64,000 nucleotides of DNA from Sphingobium sp. Ant17 (GTDB taxonomy: Bacteria; Pseudomonadota; Alphaproteobacteria; Sphingomonadales; Sphingomonadaceae): contig NZ_JEMV01000004.1 in NCBI RefSeq assembly GCF_000588875.1, forward strand, positions 59,928 to 123,927, given 5' to 3'. Below, in pieces: positions 8,411 through 17,192 of the stretch. The notes under the pieces are model-generated. The model was not told the origin of the DNA and made no database searches. It saw nothing but the letters and a program-made list of their open reading frames with translations. Positions within the stretch are counted from its first letter, which is position 1. The number at the start of each line of letters is the position of its first letter. Position numbers and translations under genes: made by a program.

Positions 8411-11128
8411 ATGAAGTTTTCCAGGAACGGCGCCTTGGTTTCGAGCGCCGCCATGGCCGTGTTTCTGCTTTCCGCCGGGACAGCGACCGCGCAGCAGCAG
8501 GATGCGGCGAGCGATAACGACATCGTCGTCACCGGCATTCGCAGCAGTTTGCAGGGCGCGCTGAACGCCAAGCGCAATGCGCCGCAGGTGCTCGACGCGA
8601 TTTCGGCCGAAGATATCGGCAAATTCCCCGACAAGAATATCGGCGAAGCGCTGCAGCGCGTGACCGGTGTGCAGCTTTCGCGCGCCGATGGCGAAGGCGC
8701 TGGCGTCACCATCCGCGGGGCGGACCCGTCGCTCAATCGCGTCGAGATCAACGGCACGACCGCCCTGTCCACCACCGTAGGCGGCGGCCGCGATGTCGAC
8801 TTCCGCGACCTGCCCTCCGAATTCGTCAACCGGCTGGAAGTCGTCAAGTCCGCCACCGCCGACATGACGGAAGGTGGCGTCGGTGGCACCGTGCGCGTTA
8901 TTACCCGGCGGCCGTTCGACAATGGCGGCAAGACCTATGTGGCGGGATCGGCCCAGGCGATTTATTCCGACATTGCCGACTATATGGACCCGCGCATTGC
9001 CCTGATTGCCAGCGACACTTTTGCCGACGGCAAACTTGGCGTGTTGGTGTCGGGCACGTTCGAAAACCGCAATGTGGAAAGCCATCAGGCGCGCACCACC
9101 GGCTGGGTTCGGTTGGACAGCGACCCCACGACGCCGGGCTTGCAGGCCTATGACCTGAACGAAGACGGCGCAGCCGACTTCTTCCCCGACATTCCCCGGT
9201 ATGTCATCAACCGCCTCGAAACACGGCGCTATGCGCTGAACGGCATTCTCGAATGGCGGCCGAGCGACGATCTGACCGCATATGTGGAGGGCAATTGGAC
9301 CCGGTCCAACCAGTCGGTCACATCGCAATTCCTGCAGACAGGGACCAGTGGTGGATTGGTCGATGTCGCCAATACCGTCATCGGCCCGGACAATACCGTC
9401 ACCCATCTTGAGATGATCAACAACCCGGCCCTGGCGCAAACCAGCCAATTGGGCGTATCCTATCGCAACATATTGGGCGACATCCGGCGCACCACCTATA
9501 ATCTCGCGGTGGGTGCGGACTGGACCAGCGGCAACCTGAAGCTCAGCCCCAAAATCTCCTATTCCAAGGCGCAGGCCTATAATAATGAGATTAATGCCAC
9601 GGCGGCTGTGACGGGCATGTCCAGCCTGATCGTCGATTATGACAATCCCCAGCAAGCGCCCCAGATCATCCTGCCCAATGATCCGACGACGATCGCCGGG
9701 ATCAACCAGCTGACCGTGCTGCGTCGCCCGCGTTACGACGATCAGGCGGAAAAGATGGCGAAGCTCGACGCCGAATATACGTTCGACACCGGCTTCCTCA
9801 CATCGATCAAGGTGGGTGGCCAATATCGCGACCTGACCGTCAAGAGCCGTTTCTACACCCGGACGACGACGCTGAACGGCTTTAGCGATCCTGCGGTGCA
9901 GAGCCAGATCAGCGCCATTGTCACCGGCAATGCGGGCCTTGGCACGTCGCCCTTCTTCAACACCGGAAATCTGGGCTTCGATGGCGGCTATACCGGCTGG
10001 TTGAACATGACCCAGGCGGTGGCGGATGCGGTCGGCGTGCCCGATCCGTTCGCGCCAGGCGGTTGCCCCGCAAATGCGGACGGCACTTGCCAGGTCTTCA
10101 CTGACACATGGGAAGTCGGCGAGCGCAACATTGCGGGCTATGCGCAGGCGGCCTTCGCCTTTGATGTCGGATCGGTCGCGGTCAGCGGCGTCGCCGGTGC
10201 GCGTGTCGTTAATACGCAAGTCGATACATCCGGTTTCCTGCGGACCGCGCAGCCAGGCGGTCAGCCCGCGCTGATCAGCCCGGTTGCCTTCGACAGCAAG
10301 AACACCGAATTCCTGCCATCGATCAACCTGAAAGCCGAACTGATCCCGAACACGCTGATGGCGCGGTTGACGGCCAGCGAAGTGATGGCGCGCCCCCTGC
10401 CACAGCAACTCGCCCCGCGGTTCACTTTGGATGTCGTGGGCCTGTCCGGCTCACGCGGCAATCCCGCACTCCAGCCGTTCCGGGCACGCCAATATGATGC
10501 GGGCCTGGAATATTATATCAACAAGACGAGCTTTGCGTCGGTCACCTACTTCCGCAAGGAGATCGGTTCCTTCATCCAGAATACGACGGAGCCGTTCACG
10601 GACGCCAATGGTGTCACCTATGCGATCACGGTGCCCAGCAACGGGACGCAGAAAGTGACGATCAACGGCATCGAAGCGGGCGCACAGGTCGCGTTCGACT
10701 TCATCAACATACCCGTGGTCAAACATATGGGCGTCATCGCGAACTTCACTTACTCGAAGGATAGCGGTTACGAAGGCACCGACTTCTTCACCGGCGATTC
10801 CCTGCCGTTCCAGGGCCTGTCGCGCAAAAGCTACAATATTTCGGCCTATTATGAGGATGATGTCTTCAGCATCCGTGGCGCTTATAACTGGCGCTCGAAA
10901 TATCTGATCACGGCGGTCGGGCGTGGCAACAACCCCGAATTCGGCGAAGCCTATGGCCAGTTGGATGCGTCGCTCAACCTCAATCTGATGAAGGATGTCT
11001 CGCTGTTCCTGGAAGGCGTCAATCTGCTGGATGCCACGCGCAAGGAGAATGCCAACAGCATCTATCGCCGCACGATCATCGAAACCTTCGGGCGTCGCGT
11101 CTATGGCGGCATTCGGTTCAAGCTCTGA
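8411..11128 (+). CDS. TonB-dependent receptor of the pectin cluster
   Basis: 905-residue outer-membrane receptor. A signal peptide (MKFSRNGALVSSAAMAVFLL to about GTATA) precedes NDIVVTGIRSSLQGALNAKR, the start of the plug in the Caulobacter/Xanthomonas-type TBDR family. The plug continues with ISAEDIGKFPDKNIGEALQR, VTGVQLSRADGEGAGVTIRG and the TEGGVGGTVRVITRRPFD block; the C-terminal strand is RRVYGGIRFKL. No TonB-box is obvious. I choose ATG 8411 because GGGGAGGA lies six bases upstream; the frame is open from a TTG at 8390. Lying directly before a rhamnogalacturonan lyase and an oligogalacturonate lyase, it most likely imports pectin fragments (rhamnogalacturonan- or oligogalacturonate-type). 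As usual in Proteobacteria there is no SusD. Confidence 0.93.
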   Translation: MKFSRNGALVSSAAMAVFLLSAGTATAQQQDAASDNDIVVTGIRSSLQGALNAKRNAPQVLDAISAEDIGKFPDKNIGEALQRVTGVQLSRADGEGAGVTIRGADPSLNRVEINGTTALSTTVGGGRDVDFRDLPSEFVNRLEVVKSATADMTEGGVGGTVRVITRRPFDNGGKTYVAGSAQAIYSDIADYMDPRIALIASDTFADGKLGVLVSGTFENRNVESHQARTTGWVRLDSDPTTPGLQAYDLNEDGAADFFPDIPRYVINRLETRRYALNGILEWRPSDDLTAYVEGNWTRSNQSVTSQFLQTGTSGGLVDVANTVIGPDNTVTHLEMINNPALAQTSQLGVSYRNILGDIRRTTYNLAVGADWTSGNLKLSPKISYSKAQAYNNEINATAAVTGMSSLIVDYDNPQQAPQIILPNDPTTIAGINQLTVLRRPRYDDQAEKMAKLDAEYTFDTGFLTSIKVGGQYRDLTVKSRFYTRTTTLNGFSDPAVQSQISAIVTGNAGLGTSPFFNTGNLGFDGGYTGWLNMTQAVADAVGVPDPFAPGGCPANADGTCQVFTDTWEVGERNIAGYAQAAFAFDVGSVAVSGVAGARVVNTQVDTSGFLRTAQPGGQPALISPVAFDSKNTEFLPSINLKAELIPNTLMARLTASEVMARPLPQQLAPRFTLDVVGLSGSRGNPALQPFRARQYDAGLEYYINKTSFASVTYFRKEIGSFIQNTTEPFTDANGVTYAITVPSNGTQKVTINGIEAGAQVAFDFINIPVVKHMGVIANFTYSKDSGYEGTDFFTGDSLPFQGLSRKSYNISAYYEDDVFSIRGAYNWRSKYLITAVGRGNNPEFGEAYGQLDASLNLNLMKDVSLFLEGVNLLDATRKENANSIYRRTIIETFGRRVYGGIRFKL

Positions 11129-11142
11129 TCCGCTCCCCCGTG

Positions 11143-11202
11143 GTTCCCCTTCTGGACCACGGCTCTTGCTGCGGGATCTCCCCCTTCTCCCGATCCCGCA
11201 GC
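11143..11202 (+). terminator. Two hairpins after the pectin TBDR
   Basis: A first stem pairs CCGTGGT with ACCACGG; a second, stronger stem pairs 11168-11178 (GCTGCGGGATC) with 11192-11202 (GATCCCGCAGC), followed by ATTTCTTCG. They lie in the 108-base gap before the DUF6250-like gene. They probably terminate part of the TBDR message, giving more receptor than downstream lyase. Confidence 0.6.
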
Positions 11203-11236
11203 ATTTCTTCGTTCAGCCTGAACCGGGAATAGCACC

Positions 11237-11923
11237 ATGTTCAACCGCCGCACGATGCTGATGTCGCTGATGCTGGCACCGGTCGCCGCACGCGCGGATG
11301 GCGGACGCACCGTTTCGGGCGATGATTTTCGAAGCGGTCTCAAGCAATGGCGGATGGAAGCGATCGGCGATGCCCGCGTCTCGGCGCGGGATGGCATTTT
11401 GGACATCGACGCCCCCGCCGGGGTCACGCTCTGGTTTCTGCCCGCCCTCGTGGCTCCCGTCGCGATCCGCTATGAGGTACGGGCGGTGGCCCAAGGCGGA
11501 CCCCATGATGCGGTCAGCGACGTCAACGCCTTCTGGATGGCGACCGACCCTGCTGTGCCCGATGGGTCGGTGCTGGGGCGGCGGCGCAGCGGCGCGTTCG
11601 AGGATTATGATAGGCTGAAAACCTATTATGTCGGCATCGGCGGCAACCGCAACAGCACGACGCGGATGCGCCGCTATGTCGGCCGGGTGGGGGAACGACC
11701 GTTGCTGCCCGACCATGACCGACTGGCAAAGGCGGACATGCTGACACCGAACGCCTGGTTCGCCATTGGCCTGATCGCTGACGGCCATCATATCGCGGTA
11801 GAGCGCGATGGCGCGCCCCTGTTTGAGATGGACGACCCCGCCCCCTATCGTCGCGGTCATTTCGGGCTGCGCACCACGCAGAGCCACATTCAGGTCCGCA
11901 ACCTGACCATCACCCATGGCTGA
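11237..11923 (+). CDS. Secreted DUF6250-like protein of the pectin cluster
   Basis: 228 residues. The N-terminus MFNRRTMLMSLMLAPVAARA has a twin-Arg pair before a short hydrophobic stretch, so it is exported. The rest looks like a single concanavalin-like beta-sandwich (SGDDFRSGLKQWRMEA, GVTLWFLPALVAPVAIRYEV, NAFWMATDP, HIAVERDGAPLFEMDDP, HFGLRTTQSHIQVRNLTI). This matches what I know of DUF6250, related to the YesU/DUF1961 group near rhamnogalacturonan lyases. A role as sugar-binding or accessory pectin enzyme is inference. The next gene starts 19 bases downstream, so the two are probably co-transcribed. Confidence 0.7.
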   Translation: MFNRRTMLMSLMLAPVAARADGGRTVSGDDFRSGLKQWRMEAIGDARVSARDGILDIDAPAGVTLWFLPALVAPVAIRYEVRAVAQGGPHDAVSDVNAFWMATDPAVPDGSVLGRRRSGAFEDYDRLKTYYVGIGGNRNSTTRMRRYVGRVGERPLLPDHDRLAKADMLTPNAWFAIGLIADGHHIAVERDGAPLFEMDDPAPYRRGHFGLRTTQSHIQVRNLTITHG

Positions 11924-11942
11924 CAAAAGGAGCGGAACGCCG

Positions 11943-14660
11943 ATGACGACAGGGATCATAGTCAGCCGCCGGGACAGCCTGAGGCTTGGCCTGCTGACCG
12001 GCGCTTCGGCGCTCCTGCCTGCCGCTGCACGGGCCGCGAACGCACGCGGCAGCAACGTGCCGCCGACACCCGTGCGCTGGATCGACGATGCCGCGCCGCC
12101 GCTTTCGCTGGGCCAGACCTTTGGCGTGCCATGGCCGCAAGGGGCATTGCGCGCCGGAACCGCCCTGTCCGTCAAAGACGCCGAGGGAAAGGCTCTGCCA
12201 TCGCAGCACTGGCCCTTGGCCAGCTGGCCGGATGGATCGCTCAAATGGACCGCACATGCGCTGCCAGCCGGAGACACCCCAACCGCAAGCATGACGGTGG
12301 TTCAGGGCAAGCCAGTCGCTCCTCCAGCGCCGGTCTTGTTACGCGAAACCGCCGACCGGATCGTCATCACCGTCGGATCGGTCCAATGGACGATCGGCAC
12401 GTCGGGCAAGGCCATCATCCAGTCGGCCAAAGCAGGCGAGCGGACCGTCATGGGATCGCTGGCGCTGATCGCCAGCGTGGACAACGCACCGCAAGGCGGT
12501 GAGCGCAGCCATTTCACCGGCAGGATCGACAAGGCGACGGTCGAGCAGAAAGGGCCGGTGCGCGCCGTCGTGAAGCTGGAAGGGATGCACGAGGGGCAAG
12601 GGCGCGCCTGGCTGCCGTTTGTCGTCCGCCTTTATGCCTATGCAGGGGCCGATCATCTGCGCGTCGTGCATAGTTTCATCTTCGACGGCGATCCGGCCAG
12701 GGATTTCATCAGCGGCCTCGGCCTGCAGGCGCAAGTGCCGATGGATGCTGCCCCGCATGACCGTCATGTGCGGATCGGCACCGGCGCGGACGGATTGTTC
12801 AGCGAGGCGGTGCGGCCGCTGACCGGCCTCCGCCGCGATCCGGGTGGGGCCGCGCGCAAGGCACAGATTGCGGGCCAAGCCGTGGCGTTGGATAGCATGG
12901 CACCGACGGTCCGCAATCTGCTCGGCCGCATCCCGACTTGGGGCGATTTCACGCTGAGCCAGCTCTCCGCTGACGGCTTTGCCATCACCAAGCGGACCAA
13001 GGCTGGGCAGGCGTGGATTGATGCGACATCGGGAACGCGCTCGCAGGGCCTGGGCTATGTCGGATCGCCCACCGGCGGCATCGCGATCGCGGCGCGCTAT
13101 TTCTGGCAGCGGTATCCCGCGCAGATCGACATTCGCGGGGCCGACACTGACCAGGCATCGCTCACCGCCTGGCTCTGGTCCCCCAACGCACAGCCGATGG
13201 ACATGCGCCCCTATAGGGACGTCATGGGCATGGAAGCCTATGCCGCCCAGAATGAAGGGCTGGACATCACCTATGAGGATTATGAGCCCGGCTGGGATGA
13301 CGCGACCGGCGCGGCCCGCACCAGCGAACTGACCCTCTGGGCCTGCGCGGCGACGCCCGGAGCGGCGCATCTGGCGGCGATGGCGCAGGCCAATTCGACG
13401 CCGCCGCAACTGATGGTGACGCCCGAACGCATCCATGCGGCCGACGTGCTGGGCATCTGGAGCTTGCCCGACCGATCCAGCCCGCTGAAGGCGCGGATCG
13501 AGGACCAACTGGTCAATCTGGTCGATTTCTATGCCGAAGAGGTCGACCGGCGCGGCTGGTATGGCTTCTGGAACCATGGCGACGTTATGCACACGTATGA
13601 CGAGGATCGGCACGTCTGGCGCTATGATATCGGCGGCTATGCCTGGGCCAATAGCGAATTGTCGCCTGACCTGTGGCTTTGGTATGATGTGCTGCGCAGC
13701 GGCCGGGCGCGCGCCTTTCGCTTGGCCGAAGCGATGACCCGTCATACCGGCGAGGTCGATGTCTATCATCTTGGTCGCTTTGCGGGCCTTGGCACGCGGC
13801 ACGGCGTCCAGCATTGGAGCGACAGCTCCAAACAGCCGCGCGTCAGCAACGCTGCCTATCGTCGCATCTTCTATTATCTGACCGGCGACGAACGGGTGGG
13901 CGACCTGATGCGCGCTTTGGTCCCCTCGGACCAGGCGCTGACCCATGTCGAGATTGGCCGCAAGGTGCCCGGTGCCGAGCGCAAGACCCTCCCCGAAGGC
14001 GTCGTGGATTTCAGCTTCGGCACCGTCTGGGGGTCGCTCGCGGCGGCCTGGCTGACGGAATGGGAACGGACGGGCGACGTGCGGTGGCGGGACCGGCTAA
14101 TCGCCGGCATGGATAGTATCGGGCGATTGAAATATGGCTGGCTGGCGGGCAGCGCACCCTATGATCTCAAATCCGGGCGCTTCATCGGGCCGGGCGACAA
14201 AATATCCATCTCGCATCTCAACGCCGTATTCGGGGCGTTTGAAGTGAATGCCGAATTGTTGCAACTGATCGACGTGCCGCGCTATCGGGCGGCATGGCTC
14301 GATTATTGCCGCTGGTTCAACGCTTCGCCGCAGGAATGGGATGCGCATTTCTCTCTGCCCTTCGGCAAGCGGAACCTGAAGGAAGGACATTCCCGCCTGT
14401 CGGCCTATGTCGCCCGGGAAACCGGCGATGCCGCGCTATCGACACGCGCCGCGCGGGAGTTTTTGGGCGGCGAGGCCGGATTGGGGCTGTCGGATGGCGA
14501 CCCACGGGTCGCCCATAGCGGCCCCGATTTTGTCGGCCCGACGGTCGAGTGGCCGGGGGTCTCCACCAACGCCGCGTCGCAATGGGGATTGGCGGCGATC
14601 CAGAATCTGGCACTCATTCCCGACGCACTGGAATGGGCTGCCGCAGAAAAGAGGAATTGA
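11943..14660 (+). CDS. Exo-rhamnogalacturonan lyase family protein (RGLX/YetA-like, PL26-type)
   Basis: 905 residues. The N-terminus carries a Tat-type signal (SRRDSLRLGLLTGASALLPA). The body has the three-part build of the PcRGLX/YetA family: an N-terminal beta-sandwich (SLGQTFGVPWPQGAL, WPDGSLKWTAHALPAGD), a central part (FDGDPARDFISGLGLQAQVP, GLGYVGSPTGGIAIAARYFW) and an alpha-barrel (GWYGFWNHGDVMHTYDEDRH, WANSELSPDLWLWYDVLRSG, LGTRHGVQHWSDSS). Members cleave rhamnogalacturonan I backbones by beta-elimination. I start at 11943 because AAAGGAG lies 11 bases upstream; an ATG at 11916 overlapping the previous gene has no ribosome site. The oligogalacturonate lyase starts two bases after the stop, so the pair is one operon. 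PL family number is from memory. Confidence 0.83.
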   Translation: MTTGIIVSRRDSLRLGLLTGASALLPAAARAANARGSNVPPTPVRWIDDAAPPLSLGQTFGVPWPQGALRAGTALSVKDAEGKALPSQHWPLASWPDGSLKWTAHALPAGDTPTASMTVVQGKPVAPPAPVLLRETADRIVITVGSVQWTIGTSGKAIIQSAKAGERTVMGSLALIASVDNAPQGGERSHFTGRIDKATVEQKGPVRAVVKLEGMHEGQGRAWLPFVVRLYAYAGADHLRVVHSFIFDGDPARDFISGLGLQAQVPMDAAPHDRHVRIGTGADGLFSEAVRPLTGLRRDPGGAARKAQIAGQAVALDSMAPTVRNLLGRIPTWGDFTLSQLSADGFAITKRTKAGQAWIDATSGTRSQGLGYVGSPTGGIAIAARYFWQRYPAQIDIRGADTDQASLTAWLWSPNAQPMDMRPYRDVMGMEAYAAQNEGLDITYEDYEPGWDDATGAARTSELTLWACAATPGAAHLAAMAQANSTPPQLMVTPERIHAADVLGIWSLPDRSSPLKARIEDQLVNLVDFYAEEVDRRGWYGFWNHGDVMHTYDEDRHVWRYDIGGYAWANSELSPDLWLWYDVLRSGRARAFRLAEAMTRHTGEVDVYHLGRFAGLGTRHGVQHWSDSSKQPRVSNAAYRRIFYYLTGDERVGDLMRALVPSDQALTHVEIGRKVPGAERKTLPEGVVDFSFGTVWGSLAAAWLTEWERTGDVRWRDRLIAGMDSIGRLKYGWLAGSAPYDLKSGRFIGPGDKISISHLNAVFGAFEVNAELLQLIDVPRYRAAWLDYCRWFNASPQEWDAHFSLPFGKRNLKEGHSRLSAYVARETGDAALSTRAAREFLGGEAGLGLSDGDPRVAHSGPDFVGPTVEWPGVSTNAASQWGLAAIQNLALIPDALEWAAAEKRN

Positions 14661-14662
14661 GG

Positions 14663-15988
14663 ATGCGCAAAGCGATGATCGGATGGGCCGCGATGGCGGC
14701 GGTTGGCCTCGCCGGGGCCGCGCAGGCAAAGCCGGCCGCCGAATGGATCGACCAGACGACCGGCCACCGTGTCCTGCGGCTGACCGACCAGCCGGGCAGC
14801 GCTAGCCTCTATTTCCACCAGAACAGCTATACGCCCCAGGGTGACAAGATGGTGATATCGACGCCGGACGGCATCGCGGTGATGACGCTGGCCGACTGGA
14901 CCATCAAGCCGCTGGTCAAGGGCAAGGATCTGCAACTGCTGTTCACCGGGCGCAAGACCCGCACGGCCTATTATGCCAGCCGCAAGCGCGATGACGGGGC
15001 GGGCGGCGCCACCATCTTCGTGGCGGATATCGACAGCGGCAAGACCCGCAAAATCGCGACGGTCGATGGCGGTTCGATAGGGTCGATCAATGCCGACGAG
15101 ACGCTGCTGCTTGGCCAATGGGCCGCCAGCGACAAGCCGCTGCAGCCCGATGGCACGCAAAAGGCTGGGACGCCGGAGATCAAGCAGACCTTCGGCCAGG
15201 CGCATTATGCCGCCAATGGACCGGACGGAAAGCCGCTCAGCTTTGCCGAGGCGAAGGAAGTGCGCCTGAACGAACGGCTGGAAGCGAAGATTCCGATGGA
15301 GATCTTCACCATCGACATCCGCACGGGCGAGCGGAAGGTCGTCGTCGCCTCGACGGATTGGCTCAACCATATCCAATTTTCGCCGACCGATCCCGGCCTC
15401 ATCATGTATTGCCACGAAGGGCCGTGGCACAAGGTCGATCGGATCTGGACGATCCGCACTGACGGCAGTGGCAAGCAGCTGATCCACAAGCGGATCATGA
15501 ACATGGAAATTGCAGGCCATGAGTTCTTCTCGCCCGATGGCGCCTGGATCTGGTATGATCTGCAGACGCCGCGCGGCGAAGTCTTCTGGCTGGCGGGCTA
15601 TGAGATCGCCACCGGTCGGCGGCAATGGTATCATGTCGATCGCAACCAGTGGTCGGTCCATTATAATCAGGCACCTGACATGCGCCATTTTTCAGGCGAT
15701 GGCGGCGATAGCGAGATGGTCGCCCATGCGCCCGATGGCAAATATCTCTACCTCTTCACCCCGCGCGCCATACCCGATGTCGCCGGCATTCATGCGGACA
15801 ACGCTGCGGACCTGATCGCGCCGGGCACGTTCGGGGTCGAAAAGATCGTGGACATGCGCAAGCATGATTATCGGCTGGAACCCAACATCACTTTCACGCC
15901 CGACGGCAAATGGATGATCTTCCGCTCCAACATGGACGGCGCACCGCACATCTATGCTGCTGAATTGCGCAAACAGGGCGGATCATAG
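14663..15988 (+). CDS. ogl: Oligogalacturonate lyase (PL22-type beta-propeller)
   Basis: 441 residues with a signal peptide (MRKAMIGWAAMAAVGLAGAA QA). The propeller repeats include NSYTPQGDKMVISTPDG, IGSINADETLLLGQW, NHIQFSPTDPGLIMYCHEGP and HEFFSPDGAWIWYD, and the catalytic/metal region around RNQWSVHYNQAPDMRHFSGD contains the His and Gln residues expected of Ogl. The enzyme splits unsaturated and saturated digalacturonate to 5-keto-4-deoxyuronate; here it appears periplasmic rather than cytoplasmic. The start at 14663 has GAGGA close upstream and follows the lyase gene by two bases. It converges with the PepSY gene (17 bases between stops). Confidence 0.88.
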   Translation: MRKAMIGWAAMAAVGLAGAAQAKPAAEWIDQTTGHRVLRLTDQPGSASLYFHQNSYTPQGDKMVISTPDGIAVMTLADWTIKPLVKGKDLQLLFTGRKTRTAYYASRKRDDGAGGATIFVADIDSGKTRKIATVDGGSIGSINADETLLLGQWAASDKPLQPDGTQKAGTPEIKQTFGQAHYAANGPDGKPLSFAEAKEVRLNERLEAKIPMEIFTIDIRTGERKVVVASTDWLNHIQFSPTDPGLIMYCHEGPWHKVDRIWTIRTDGSGKQLIHKRIMNMEIAGHEFFSPDGAWIWYDLQTPRGEVFWLAGYEIATGRRQWYHVDRNQWSVHYNQAPDMRHFSGDGGDSEMVAHAPDGKYLYLFTPRAIPDVAGIHADNAADLIAPGTFGVEKIVDMRKHDYRLEPNITFTPDGKWMIFRSNMDGAPHIYAAELRKQGGS

Positions 15989-16005
15989 GGGGCGCGCTTG
16001 CAGCT

Positions 16006-17190
16006 TCAACTGGCACCGCCGATCGCCCCTGGCGTCAGGATGAGCGTCAGGAGAATGAGGGCGATGCCGAAATATCCCCATGCCCCCATGCCCTGCCAGG
16101 CGATCTTCAGGCTGCTGGCGTCGGATCGCGACGATCGGGCCAGCCGCATCGCGTAGATCATCGTGCCGGTGACGGCCATGGCCGTCAGCAGCGCACCGAA
16201 CAGGAACCAGAGGACTTTGGTCCACAGGCCGCCGAAGGTGCCGAAATGCAGCGGATCGGCCATTTCGGAAATGCGCTGATGCGCGCTCAGGTCGCGTCCA
16301 TCCAGCTGCGCGACGACGCGCGATGTCGCCGGATCGACGACCACAGCATTGGCGCGATCGCGCACCAGCCAGGCGGAGGACTGGCCGAGGAAAATGACGC
16401 CATTGTCGGGCGTGAAGCGGATTTCCCGAATATCGAGCGCAGGATCGGCGCGGCGCGCGACGGCGACCAGCCGGTCCAGCGCGGCCCCGGTTGGCATCGC
16501 ACCAGCCGCCACTTCCGGTAATTTGGGCACCTTGGCGTTCCCGCCCAATGTCTCGACCAGATACCATAGGCCCGTCAGCGTGATCAGCGCCACGAACCAC
16601 AAGCTCCACAGGCCCATCAGGCGATGCAGGTCGCCCGTCATCCGCCGCCCGTCCCCGCCGCGCGGCGCGCGAAAGAAGCCGCGCCACCATTTCTTGTAGG
16701 TGACGATGCCCGACACCAAAGAGGCCGCCAGCAGCAGGGCGAGCGAACAGACGATCGGTATGCCGATCTTCGTCGGCAGCATCAGGTGGCGATGGGCCTG
16801 CCGCAGGAAGCGGTGGACATTGGCCCAGCCATGCCGGCCGGTGACCTCCGCCGTCCACGGGTCGACATAGACCCGCTCCGGCGCCCCCTTGCCGCGACTG
16901 ACCCAGGCCTCGACCGCGAACCAGGGGTCGATCGGCGCATAGAGCGTCTGGAGCCGGGCGTCGGGCGCGGCGCGGGCCGCCGCCTGCGCCAACGCTCCCC
17001 AGGATGCGACCGGTTCCGACCGAGGCGATACCCGCATGGCGGGCGTCGCCAGCCAGTCGATTTCATGCGCGAACACGGCAAAAGTGCCCGTCGCCAGGAT
17101 GAAGGTCAGGAAGATCGACAGTTTGAGGCCGATCCAGCTATGCACCACCCACCAGAGCGACCGACCCTTTTTTACGCGCAGCTGATCCAT
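16006..17190 (-). CDS. PepSY-domain inner-membrane protein (siderophore utilisation)
   Basis: 394 residues with four or five membrane helices. The first contains HSWIGLKLSIFLTFILATGT followed by a HEIDWL motif; later helices are PIVCSLALLLAASLVSGIVT, HRLMGLWSLWFVALITLTGL, and two near the C-terminus. PepSY-like segments lie between them. This family is repeatedly found next to ferric-siderophore TonB receptors and some members reduce or process the siderophore. Here the start codon follows the receptor's stop by two bases, so the pair forms one iron-uptake operon. Whether it reduces iron or handles something else is not visible. Confidence 0.85.
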   Translation of the reverse strand: MDQLRVKKGRSLWWVVHSWIGLKLSIFLTFILATGTFAVFAHEIDWLATPAMRVSPRSEPVASWGALAQAAARAAPDARLQTLYAPIDPWFAVEAWVSRGKGAPERVYVDPWTAEVTGRHGWANVHRFLRQAHRHLMLPTKIGIPIVCSLALLLAASLVSGIVTYKKWWRGFFRAPRGGDGRRMTGDLHRLMGLWSLWFVALITLTGLWYLVETLGGNAKVPKLPEVAAGAMPTGAALDRLVAVARRADPALDIREIRFTPDNGVIFLGQSSAWLVRDRANAVVVDPATSRVVAQLDGRDLSAHQRISEMADPLHFGTFGGLWTKVLWFLFGALLTAMAVTGTMIYAMRLARSSRSDASSLKIAWQGMGAWGYFGIALILLTLILTPGAIGGAS

Positions 17191-17192
17191 GG

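Noticed and set aside
8381..10408. 675-codon open frame on the minus strand opposite the pectin TBDR
   Set aside because: Antisense shadow caused by high GC and codon bias; low-complexity composition, no domain, no ribosome site, while the plus strand encodes a clear receptor.
12339..13946. 535-codon minus-strand frame opposite the RG lyase
   Set aside because: Same reason: no recognisable motif, and the sense strand has a complete enzyme.
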